From BOG-908 sp963850605 (GTDB lineage: Bacteria > Pseudomonadota > Alphaproteobacteria > Acetobacterales > Acetobacteraceae), in NCBI GenBank assembly GCA_963850605.1, contig CAWKLX010000002.1:186001-250000 (forward strand): 64,000 nt of DNA. The letters run 5' to 3'. The notes under the pieces were generated by a model. It was not told the origin of the DNA. It ran no database searches and saw only the letters and a program-made list of their open reading frames with translations. The translations under genes were made by a program, and so were the position numbers. Numbering within the stretch: position 1 is the first letter of the stretch; every line of letters begins with the position of its first letter. This document shows, one piece after another, positions 52,190 to 59,886 of the stretch.

Positions 52190-53305
52190 GTGCAACAGGC
52201 CTTTGATGTTGGAGCAATGCGAGCATTGAAGGGTGGCATTTCGTCAGCCATGTCGAGCGCGGCGCGCGAACAGACCAGACTTGCGGCCGGGTTTTCTGTC
52301 TCAGTTCCGGTAAAGAGGTTGCATCAGGTGGCGTTGCGATTTCTTGCTGGGTCCCGTGCTTTTCGTGGGATAACACCGACGTTCTCGCAGGCAATTGTTG
52401 GGACGCGTGATGCGTTCAACGTGTGGTCGCACGACCTTCGGGCGCCCTTGGGAGCGGTATCGACGGAGCTATCCGGTGCAGGGCGAGGCGCTGTCGCTGT
52501 CCAAGACCGATCAGGCCATAAAACGGGCGAGCGGACTTCGGCATCGCGCGGCGTTTACACGGGGCGTGTTGAGCAACAGGCTGCTGCGACCTCGCCGACC
52601 GCAGCACGACGGGCTTTCGTTGACCGTAGGGTCACGCCTGAAAGGATTGTCAGGTCCTTTGTGCCTACGGGCTTGGCGGAACCGGCCCGCACGGCTCAGT
52701 CGCTTAGCCCTCCGCGGGCTGCGGTTCGCGAGCCTGTCGCCGTTGACGTTTCAAATGGGATGGTCGGGCGTGTTCCGGCGGCGAATAGTGCCCGTATTGG
52801 GCCTCCTACTGGGGCCCGTTTAGCGAGCGACGCCTGGATTTCGACAATCGGCGTGTCGTCGGGCGCGGATGGTGAGCCCGAAACTTTGGCGTTCGCACGA
52901 CCGACATACTCGGACCATCGTTCAGCATCAGGGCGTGCGGCTTTCTACGCAACCGCCCGTACTCTGCCCGTGGCGCCGGTAGCTGGTCGCGCCCGTGTTG
53001 GAGGCGCGCACGCGGGTGCCGACGTGGACGCTGCTGGCGTGGTCGCCAGGGCGCGGGGTGGGCGACTTGAGCGGCGGGTGGGCGAAGACGTGAATCTGCG
53101 TTCGGATCCTCTGCGACGGTCGGACGAAACATCCGCAACCGGTGGCGGGTCGGTAGGCGGCGATGTGTTTCTGGACGGGGCGCTGCTCGGACGTTGGGTC
53201 TCACGTTTGCTGACGCGCGACGCCGAGCGCGCTTCGGTCGGGCGTACGGGCTTCGACATTCGAAGGGGCCGGCTGTTGCCGGGGCCGACTGTGGGGGGAG
53301 TATGA
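52190..53305 (+). CDS. putative tail tape measure protein, unusually short
   Basis: 371 aa from GTG 52190 (RBS GGGAG; TTG 52169 is an alternative). The N-terminus QQAFDVGAMRALKGGISSAMS and the C-terminus GDVFLDGALLGRWVSRLLTRDAERAS-like (GDVFLDGALLGRWVSRL) match the ends of tape measure proteins of this phage type. The middle is disordered, Ala/Arg-rich, with no hydrophobic helix. It would make a very short tail. Placed between the GT chaperone and the U-like gene, as expected. Confidence 0.65.
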   Translation: MQQAFDVGAMRALKGGISSAMSSAAREQTRLAAGFSVSVPVKRLHQVALRFLAGSRAFRGITPTFSQAIVGTRDAFNVWSHDLRAPLGAVSTELSGAGRGAVAVQDRSGHKTGERTSASRGVYTGRVEQQAAATSPTAARRAFVDRRVTPERIVRSFVPTGLAEPARTAQSLSPPRAAVREPVAVDVSNGMVGRVPAANSARIGPPTGARLASDAWISTIGVSSGADGEPETLAFARPTYSDHRSASGRAAFYATARTLPVAPVAGRARVGGAHAGADVDAAGVVARARGGRLERRVGEDVNLRSDPLRRSDETSATGGGSVGGDVFLDGALLGRWVSRLLTRDAERASVGRTGFDIRRGRLLPGPTVGGV

Positions 53306-53982
53306 CCGGCCTGTATCTCGGAGACGTGGCGTTCGAAAGTTTCGAAGTCCCGGACCAGATCGGCTTTGGCGGTGCGCATCGTCTTGCAGTGCACAAGCTG
53401 ATCGGCGGAGCACGCGTCATCGACACGTTGGGGCGCGACGATCAGGCCCTGAGCTGGGCCGGAGTATTATCCGGCTCGAACGCCGCAGGGCGCGCTCGCA
53501 GTCTGGACGCGATACGTGTCGCGGGGGGAGTCGAAAGCCTTTCGTGGGACGCATTTTGCTATTCGGTCATCGTCTCGAAGTTGCAGTTCCAGTTCTGCAG
53601 CCCGTGGTGGATTCCCTACGAAATCTCGTGCGTCGTGCAGGCCGATTTAGCTCAGGGTGCGGTTGCGGTTACGCCGTCGGCTATTCAGACAGTGACGAGC
53701 GATCTTAGTGTGGCAGGGGGCCTGCTCGGCCCGGCTTTCTCCGATGCGATCAGTTCGGCCTCTAGCTTGGCTGTGACGGGTGCGGCAGGGCGATTAGCGG
53801 CATTAGCCATACTGTCCTCCGCACAAAGCCAGGTATCGGGTTTGCTTGACGGTGGTCGGACGGAAATCGAATCTGACGTTTTGACAACCATTGTTGCCGC
53901 GGCTGGTTCGATGGCTAATCTGACTTGCGGCAGTGGTTACCTGGCCAGGTCTGTTGCTAACCTTGGTTCATCGGGGTTTTGA
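53302..53982 (+). CDS. phage tail protein, P2 GpU-like N-terminus
   Basis: 226 aa from ATG 53302, overlapping the tape measure stop (ATGA). GDVAFESFEVPDQIGFGGAHRLAVHK, RDDQALSWAGVLSGSNAAGRARSLDAI fit GpU/tail-collar-like proteins that bind tube ends. The C-terminal 100 residues are Ala/Ser-rich helices. Confidence 0.65.
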   Translation: MTGLYLGDVAFESFEVPDQIGFGGAHRLAVHKLIGGARVIDTLGRDDQALSWAGVLSGSNAAGRARSLDAIRVAGGVESLSWDAFCYSVIVSKLQFQFCSPWWIPYEISCVVQADLAQGAVAVTPSAIQTVTSDLSVAGGLLGPAFSDAISSASSLAVTGAAGRLAALAILSSAQSQVSGLLDGGRTEIESDVLTTIVAAAGSMANLTCGSGYLARSVANLGSSGF

Positions 53983-54164
53983 TGATGCAGCGTATTACCG
54001 TTGCGAGCCTGACTTTGTTCGATGTTGCCGCGCAATACTTGGGCAACGCTACGCTGTGGACGCAAATCGCCGCCCTGAACGGCATTACCGATCCTTGGCT
54101 GCAAGGGCTTGTCTCGCTCAACATACCAGACACACCCGCGGCGAATGGAGCCGCGTTTGTCTAG
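53982..54164 (+). CDS. tail protein X (LysM-like), 60 aa
   Basis: Starts at ATG 53982, overlapping the previous stop. VASLTLFDVAAQYLGNATLWTQIAALNG is a LysM-like fold as in P2 GpX, found between U- and D-like genes. It probably helps join hub and tube. Overlaps the next start. Confidence 0.75.
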   Translation: MMQRITVASLTLFDVAAQYLGNATLWTQIAALNGITDPWLQGLVSLNIPDTPAANGAAFV

Positions 54165-55167
54165 CGCTAGCCCGCGGCTGCCCTTGATGCAGGTTTTGGT
54201 TAACGGGGCGTCGCTTCCGGGCGTGGTGGAAATCTACGTTTCGAGCGATAGCTACATGGGAGCTGACAGGTTTCACCTTGTCGCTGCCCTGGACAGTACC
54301 GGCTATGGGGTCTGGGCAGGCGACAACATTCAAATTAGCATTATACTCGAGATCGCCGGCAACACGCAGAAACTGATCACCGGCATTGTCGACCGGGTCG
54401 AAATCGACGTTGGTGCGCAGCTCGCGCGGGTTGATGGTCGTGATCTGACAGCCTTGTTCCTTGAAGCACGCATACAGGAGACCTTTGAGAACCAGACGGC
54501 GAGCGACATCGTAACGCTGCTCGCTTCACGACGGGGCTTGGTGGCACAGGTAACGCCGACCTACGATCTAATTGGGCGCGATTTTGATGGGGATCATGCG
54601 CAGATTGCGCTCGACCAGTACTCGGGTGTGACGACGGAGTGGGACTTGCTTGCCCGGCTTGCCGACGTTGAAGGCTTCGATGTTTGGGTCGACGACCAAA
54701 CACTGTATTTTGCGCCGCCGTCACCTGGTCTGGGCCAGACTGTTATCACGCCGCGGGACTGTATCGGACTTCGGCTCGAGCGCCTGCTTTCACTGACGGT
54801 TGACTTACAGGTGGTTGTGAAAAGCTGGGACAGCCGGTCGCAGCAGACGATCGTGCAGTCGGCGGGTGGTACTTCAGGGGTGGTGCCGCCAAAAAGCTAC
54901 GTTCTAATCCGACCTAATATGAGTGCGACGGATGCGGCACGACTGGCGGCTCGCACGCTGGCTCAGATGACGCAGAATGGCCGAGTCATCACGATCGAAA
55001 TGCCCGGCGATGCAATGACGAAGCCTCGGCAGAGCTTGGCTTTGACACAAACAGGCACTGATTTCGATGGTAGTTACGTCATAACGAGTGTTGAGCGGCA
55101 CATGTCTTTTGCGCACGGACTGACTCAGACACTGCAGGCGAGGACGCCACCGTGGACAGCTTCTTAA
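54145..55167 (+). CDS. late control protein D (tail hub)
   Basis: 340 aa from ATG 54145. Pattern of the GpD/gp27-like hub: VLVNGASLPGVVEIYVSSDSYMGADRFHL, ITGIVDRVEIDVGAQLARVDGRDLTALFLE, WDLLARLADVEGFDVWVDDQTLYFAPP. It forms the hub trimer that carries the central spike. Its stop overlaps the spike gene's GTG start. Confidence 0.82.
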   Translation: MEPRLSSASPRLPLMQVLVNGASLPGVVEIYVSSDSYMGADRFHLVAALDSTGYGVWAGDNIQISIILEIAGNTQKLITGIVDRVEIDVGAQLARVDGRDLTALFLEARIQETFENQTASDIVTLLASRRGLVAQVTPTYDLIGRDFDGDHAQIALDQYSGVTTEWDLLARLADVEGFDVWVDDQTLYFAPPSPGLGQTVITPRDCIGLRLERLLSLTVDLQVVVKSWDSRSQQTIVQSAGGTSGVVPPKSYVLIRPNMSATDAARLAARTLAQMTQNGRVITIEMPGDAMTKPRQSLALTQTGTDFDGSYVITSVERHMSFAHGLTQTLQARTPPWTAS

Positions 55168-55676
55168 ATCATCTCCGTGGCCAATCGGCGCAGTTGGATC
55201 AGGGCTGGGCCCAACCAAGGCTGGGCGTCGTATCGTCGGTAAATCCCGCCAACTACACTGCACGAGTGTTGTTGCAACCAGAGAACGTCTTGTCTGGCTG
55301 GCTCCCGATCGGATCATCCTGGGTGGGGGGAGGTTGGGGGCTGGCCTGTCTGCCGAACGCTGGTGACCAGGTTCTTATCATTTGGCAGGAGGGTAATCCC
55401 GAGCATGGCATTATTGTGTGCAGGCTTTGGTCGACTACTCTTAGTGCACCAACCATCCCTGTGGGGGAGTTGTGGATGGTTCATCAAAGCGGCAGTTATC
55501 TGAAGCTCCAAAATGACGGGTCTATCGCAAGTTCGGCCGGCACTTGGTCACACCACGGTAGTCTTCAAGTCAGTGGAGATGTCAGTGACAATCACGGATC
55601 GCTGGCGTCGCTGCGCGGACACTACAACGAACATGTGCATGCCCCCGGCGACACACCGCCAAGCCCCATAGATTGA
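55152..55676 (+). CDS. baseplate assembly protein V (central spike)
   Basis: 174 aa from GTG 55152. OB-fold start PRLGVVSSVNPANYTARVLLQPENVLSGWLPI and GDQVLIIWQEGNPEHGIIVCRLW, then beta-helical tail GSYLKLQNDGSIASS. The C-terminus NEHVHAPGDTPPSPID carries HxH-like residues (EHVHA) as in gpV spikes that bind iron at the tip. Confidence 0.82.
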   Translation: MDSFLNHLRGQSAQLDQGWAQPRLGVVSSVNPANYTARVLLQPENVLSGWLPIGSSWVGGGWGLACLPNAGDQVLIIWQEGNPEHGIIVCRLWSTTLSAPTIPVGELWMVHQSGSYLKLQNDGSIASSAGTWSHHGSLQVSGDVSDNHGSLASLRGHYNEHVHAPGDTPPSPID

Positions 55677-55685
55677 GGAATTGAC

Positions 55686-56054
55686 ATGAGCGACGCTGCG
55701 CTTCTTTGGGGTGGTGACTTAGGCGTCAGCCCCGTAGGAGATATCGCGACGGTGGGTGCGACGGAGTTAGGGCAGCAGCGCCTTCTGCGCCGATTGCTGA
55801 CCAACAAAGGGGACTACGTCTGGAACTTGGATTACGGCGGGAGCTTGGGGCAATTTGTTGGAGTGCCCATAGATGTTGCGCAGATCCGAGCAAGAATCCG
55901 ATCTCAGATTTTCCTGGAGAGTGCCGTCGCCCGGACGCCGGAGCCGGTTGTAGATGTAAACGCGCAACTCGACGGGGGCGTTTATGTCAGCATCCGGTAT
56001 GTGGACGCCTCGACTGGGTCTAACCGCGTGCTTTCCTTTTCAATGGGTCCTTAA
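55686..56054 (+). CDS. baseplate wedge protein W (gp25-like)
   Basis: 122 aa. GDLGVSPVGDIATVGATELGQQRLLRRLLTNKGDYVWNLDYGGSL is the GpW/gp25 lysozyme-like fold. It anchors the first sheath ring to the baseplate. Followed by the J-like gene with a one-base gap. Confidence 0.82.
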   Translation: MSDAALLWGGDLGVSPVGDIATVGATELGQQRLLRRLLTNKGDYVWNLDYGGSLGQFVGVPIDVAQIRARIRSQIFLESAVARTPEPVVDVNAQLDGGVYVSIRYVDASTGSNRVLSFSMGP

Positions 56055-56055
56055 C

Positions 56056-57183
56056 ATGATTCTGCCAGTCCAAAGTTTCGCGACATTGCTGCAGAACATG
56101 TCGGCAAGTCTGCAGGGCGGCGCCGCGCAGATTGTCGACTTGTCCGTCGGCAGCGTGATACGTGCTCTTCTGGAGGCGTCCGCTTCTGTAGCCTTGTGGA
56201 TGCAATGGCTGATCCTGCAGGTCCTAACGATGACACGTGCTGCCACCAGCACTGGTCCAGACCTAGATAGCTGGATGGCGGATTACTCCATAACGCGTCT
56301 ACCTGGGGCGCCGAGTTCGGGCTTTGTGACTTTCGGCCGGTACACGCTTGGCCTGGCAGCGACGGTTTCGGCTGGCACAACAGTGAAGACCAATGACGGA
56401 TCTCTGACATTTACTGTTCTGGCGGATCCCACCAATCCTGCTTGGAACGGCGTCTCTGGCTACTTTCTTCCATCTGATATCACTAGTGTGACTGTGCCCG
56501 TCCAGGCGGTGTCACAGGGATCGGCCGGCAACGTGGTTGCAGGTGCCATTGGCCTGTTGAGTTCTGCGGTCATCGGCATTGATACTGTCACCAATGTGCT
56601 GCCCCTGGCCGGCGGTGTCGACGCGGAGAGCGACATCGACTTTCGTGCGCGATTTCAGCTCTATATCAACAGCAGATCTCTGGCTACGGGAAGTGCGATC
56701 GGTGCTGCCATTGCCGGTCTGCAGCAAGGACTACGTTACCAGATACTCGAGAATACGAATCTGGCCGGTCAGCCGCAGTCTGGTAATTTCTGTGTCATCG
56801 TGGATGACGGAACTGGCGTTGCCAATTCGACGCTTCTTGCGAATGTCACGACTGCCGTGGAGCGCGTGCGGCCGTTGGGGACAACCTATTCGGTAACGGC
56901 GCCCGCAGTTGTGCCGGTTACCGTTAGCATGAATGTCAAGCTCTCGCCGGCGAGTGCCGCAAACATGGTGAGTGCGGGTATTCAGCAAGCAATACTAGCT
57001 TGGATCGACAATCTACCAATGGGTGGCGTGTTGGCGATATCTAAGCTGGAGGCGATCGCACACCTCACGAGTGGATCCGTGGCGAGCGTGTCGGCCACCT
57101 TGATCAACAATCTGGGGCTAGACGTTGAAGCGCGAGCAGGCGCGGTCATCCAGCCGGTCAGCGTGACCGTGACGGCGAGCTAA
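56056..57183 (+). CDS. baseplate protein J
   Basis: 375 aa from ATG 56056. LDSWMADYSITRLPGAPSSGFVTFGR, then SQGSAGNVVAGAIGLLSSAVIGIDTVTN and AESDIDFRARFQLYINSRSLAT are GpJ (PF04865) features. Forms the wedge with W and I. Confidence 0.88.
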   Translation: MILPVQSFATLLQNMSASLQGGAAQIVDLSVGSVIRALLEASASVALWMQWLILQVLTMTRAATSTGPDLDSWMADYSITRLPGAPSSGFVTFGRYTLGLAATVSAGTTVKTNDGSLTFTVLADPTNPAWNGVSGYFLPSDITSVTVPVQAVSQGSAGNVVAGAIGLLSSAVIGIDTVTNVLPLAGGVDAESDIDFRARFQLYINSRSLATGSAIGAAIAGLQQGLRYQILENTNLAGQPQSGNFCVIVDDGTGVANSTLLANVTTAVERVRPLGTTYSVTAPAVVPVTVSMNVKLSPASAANMVSAGIQQAILAWIDNLPMGGVLAISKLEAIAHLTSGSVASVSATLINNLGLDVEARAGAVIQPVSVTVTAS

Positions 57184-57184
57184 G

Positions 57185-57826
57185 ATGACAGGGGACGTCC
57201 AAGATCTCATTCGACGCATGCGGGCAGTGTTGCCGAGAGGATGGTTTTCCGACACGTCTTCAGTAACCGATGGGGTGCTCGGTGCGACCGGGGCAGCATG
57301 GCAGGCAATCTATACATTGATTTTAGCGGTCATTGGACTAGCCAGGATCAGCACGGCAACCGGTCCATTCTTGGACATGATCAGTGCGGACTTCTTTGCG
57401 GCGGACCTTCCGAGAGTCGCGGGGGAAAGCGACGGATCGTTCCGACAAAGGATACAACAGGAATTGCTGCGAATGCGTGGGACACGGGCCGCGCTGGATG
57501 TGGCCTTGTACCAACTAACAGGGGTCCACCCGCTGATTGTTGAACCTGCGCGGCCCCAGGATACGGGCGGATATAGCATCGGGGGTGCCGGCTATGGCGT
57601 GGCTGGAGCCTGGGGTAACTTGGCGGTTTCGCATACGTGTTTCGTAACGGCGTATCGACCCGTCGGGCAGGGTATCGCAAATCTGGCCGGATATGACACT
57701 GGCGGGGCCGTAGTTTACGGCAATCTCGACATGGTCGCGACAGAAGTGACCGACGCAAGCATCTTCGCCTGCGCAGCGCGGGTTTTGCCGCTTGGGTGCA
57801 CTGCCTGGCTGCGCATCACAGGCTGA
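57185..57826 (+). CDS. tail protein I-like (baseplate)
   Basis: 213 aa following J by one base. QDLIRRMRAVLPRGWFSD and GSFRQRIQQELLRMRGTRAALDVALYQLTG match the DUF2313/GpI-type wedge proteins that connect to tail fibres. The C-terminal part is Gly-rich beta structure. Confidence 0.72.
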   Translation: MTGDVQDLIRRMRAVLPRGWFSDTSSVTDGVLGATGAAWQAIYTLILAVIGLARISTATGPFLDMISADFFAADLPRVAGESDGSFRQRIQQELLRMRGTRAALDVALYQLTGVHPLIVEPARPQDTGGYSIGGAGYGVAGAWGNLAVSHTCFVTAYRPVGQGIANLAGYDTGGAVVYGNLDMVATEVTDASIFACAARVLPLGCTAWLRITG

Positions 57827-57908
57827 GCTCGGTCGCAGCGCCTTGTTTAGCGGCAGGGGCTTTTCAACGGTCGCCGCTTGGCGACAGTTTCATCGAAGGA
57901 TTCAGACA

Positions 57909-59147
57909 TTGGACAGGCAGATCGTCTATCCCGGGAGTATCCCGCTGGATACTGATATTTTGAGCGTCCAACGCAATGTCATGGTGGCACTGGGATATTT
58001 GGCACAAGCGACGCTAGGTCAGACCACCATCGTCGACGGGCTGGCGTGCGCGCCGACGCAGCCGGCATCGATGTCGGTTTCGGTAGGGCCCGGAAGTCTG
58101 ACCCAGTTTGGGGTGCTCGACACTACCCCTTTCGGTTCACTGCCTCCATCGCCAGCACCTTTGGTGCGGATCGGGACAAGTTTGGCGAGTGCCAACTTCA
58201 CGCTGGCTGCGCCAGCGGCTGCGGGACAGACGATCAGCTATCTGATTCAGGCCAGCCTGCTGGAGATCGATACGACCCCGATTGTTCTGCCCTACTACAA
58301 CGCGGCCAATCCTGGGATCCCGTATAGCGGTCCTGGCGGTGGTGGGGCGGCACAGATGACGCAGCGCCTGCAAACGGTGGAGCTCGCGATCAAGGCTGGG
58401 CCGGCAGTCGCCGCGGGTACGCCCACGCTGCCGGCAGTCGATGCGGGATGGGTAGGACTATATGCAGTGACTGTCGCTTTCGGACAGACAACGATCCTGG
58501 CGTCAAACATCGCCACGCTGCCGAGCGCGCCGTTCGTGCCTTACAAACTGCCGTTCCTGTCACCCGGGACACGCAACCTTGCCGTGTTCCAACCGACCAG
58601 CCAGGGCGTGTGGACTGTACCCGCGGGTGTGGCTGCGGTGCGATTGCGCATTTGGGGCGGTGGGGGCGCGGGCGGCGGGGGATTTGGCACTGCCGGGGGC
58701 GGGGGTGCCGGCGGTGGATACAGCGAGGGCTTCTACGCTGTGGCACCTGGGCAAAGCTTTGTCGTGTCCGTCGGCAATGGCGGTGCGGCGTCCGCGGGAG
58801 GCGGATCGAGTTTTGGCAGCTTGGCTTCAGCGGCGGGGGGGCAGGCCGGAGGCAATGGCGGGGGTGGTGCCGGCGGTGGCGGCTCGGCGGCACCGGGTGG
58901 CGGGTTCGGTAATGGCTTCTGGCAGGCCGGCGGTTCGGGCGGCGACGCTTTCGGCGCGGGTTCGGCATGGCTCAGCGGCGCTGGGGGCGGCAGCCATGGC
59001 GGCGCTGGCGGCGGGGCCGTTGCTGGTCAGGCGAGCGCTTCGTTGAACGGTCGGGCCGGCACATCCACCGGCGCTGGCGGCTCGGGGGGCGTGGGCGGGG
59101 GTATTGGCGGACAGGGTGGGGCGGGGCTGGTTCTAGTCGAATGGTAG
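57909..59147 (+). CDS. tail fibre-like protein with glycine-rich C-terminal domain
   Basis: 412 aa from TTG 57909 (RBS GAAGGA), chosen because relatives start DRQIVYPGSIPLDTDILSVQRN. The C-terminal ~135 residues start WTVPAGVAAVRLRIWGGGG and are more than half Gly, like phage glycine-rich adhesin domains with polyglycine helices. Likely a receptor-binding fibre or its tip. Confidence 0.75.
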   Translation: MDRQIVYPGSIPLDTDILSVQRNVMVALGYLAQATLGQTTIVDGLACAPTQPASMSVSVGPGSLTQFGVLDTTPFGSLPPSPAPLVRIGTSLASANFTLAAPAAAGQTISYLIQASLLEIDTTPIVLPYYNAANPGIPYSGPGGGGAAQMTQRLQTVELAIKAGPAVAAGTPTLPAVDAGWVGLYAVTVAFGQTTILASNIATLPSAPFVPYKLPFLSPGTRNLAVFQPTSQGVWTVPAGVAAVRLRIWGGGGAGGGGFGTAGGGGAGGGYSEGFYAVAPGQSFVVSVGNGGAASAGGGSSFGSLASAAGGQAGGNGGGGAGGGGSAAPGGGFGNGFWQAGGSGGDAFGAGSAWLSGAGGGSHGGAGGGAVAGQASASLNGRAGTSTGAGGSGGVGGGIGGQGGAGLVLVEW

Positions 59148-59181
59148 CGCTCGGCTCGACTTCGGCGATCCGGCATTTTGC

Positions 59182-59724
59182 GTGCCACCAACACTGAGCC
59201 TGGGCCGGTGTTGCTTTACAACATTGCGAAAGAAGTATCGATGGGAACAAACGCGTCTTACGCCTGGACTTCCGACCACCGCGCGCGTGGTGACCGTGGA
59301 TGGGTTCGGCCCGTTTCCACGCGGGACTCTACAAACCGCCCCAACGCCGTTGATCTGGCCCGTGAAAGACCCGGGCGACGTGCTGGATTTCATCATCGAC
59401 TACTCTCAAGCACTGGCGGGAGATGGCGGCGATAGCATAGCAACTCTTGATGTCAGCATCACTCCGAACGCGGTGGGCGATCTGTCATTGAGCACGTCGC
59501 GCGTTGACGGCACGCAGGCGATTCTGTGGCTGGGCGCCGGGGTAGCGGGCATCACCTACGCCGTCACGATCGCGATCGGGACAAATAGCGGCCGTAGCAT
59601 CTCGCGCACGGTGAGCCTTCCAGTCGCAGCATTGTCCGGACCTTCCGCCTTTACGAATGCGTTGGTCACGGAGGCAGGTGTGCCGTTGACCAGTCAAAGC
59701 GGTGCGGCACTGACGACAAGCTAG
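59182..59724 (+). CDS. phage protein, 180 aa, end supplied by a repeat element
   Basis: Beta-rich protein: IWPVKDPGDVLDFIIDYSQALAGDGGDSIATLDV, then AVGDLSLSTSRVDGTQAILWL and VTIAIGTNSGRSISRTVSLPV, like phage fibre-associated Ig-like proteins. The true start is unclear: the first ~30 codons look unnatural and GTG codons near 59284 are alternatives. The TAG stop lies in the first bases of the 108-bp repeat, so the original C-terminus may be lost. Confidence 0.55.
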   Translation: MPPTLSLGRCCFTTLRKKYRWEQTRLTPGLPTTARVVTVDGFGPFPRGTLQTAPTPLIWPVKDPGDVLDFIIDYSQALAGDGGDSIATLDVSITPNAVGDLSLSTSRVDGTQAILWLGAGVAGITYAVTIAIGTNSGRSISRTVSLPVAALSGPSAFTNALVTEAGVPLTSQSGAALTTS

Positions 59725-59828
59725 AGCATCATCCGATCGAACAGAGTCGTTCGGTCGGATAAAGATGCTCGCCAAAACAATGAGCTAGAGCTTGGTCCGT
59801 GAGCCAATGCGAGCGGATCATGCTCTAG
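59721..59828. repeat. 108-bp dispersed double-hairpin element, copy 2 (inverted)
   Basis: CTAGAGCATCATCCGATCGA to GATCATGCTCTAG. Its reverse complement aligns along its whole length with 8921-9026, with about ten differences by eye. Its first bases provide the stop of the preceding phage gene. Confidence 0.85.
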
Positions 59829-59886
59829 TGAGTGTGGCTCAGTTCGCTCATTCGATGCACAAATCTTCTGTATTTCAGGGGCACTC

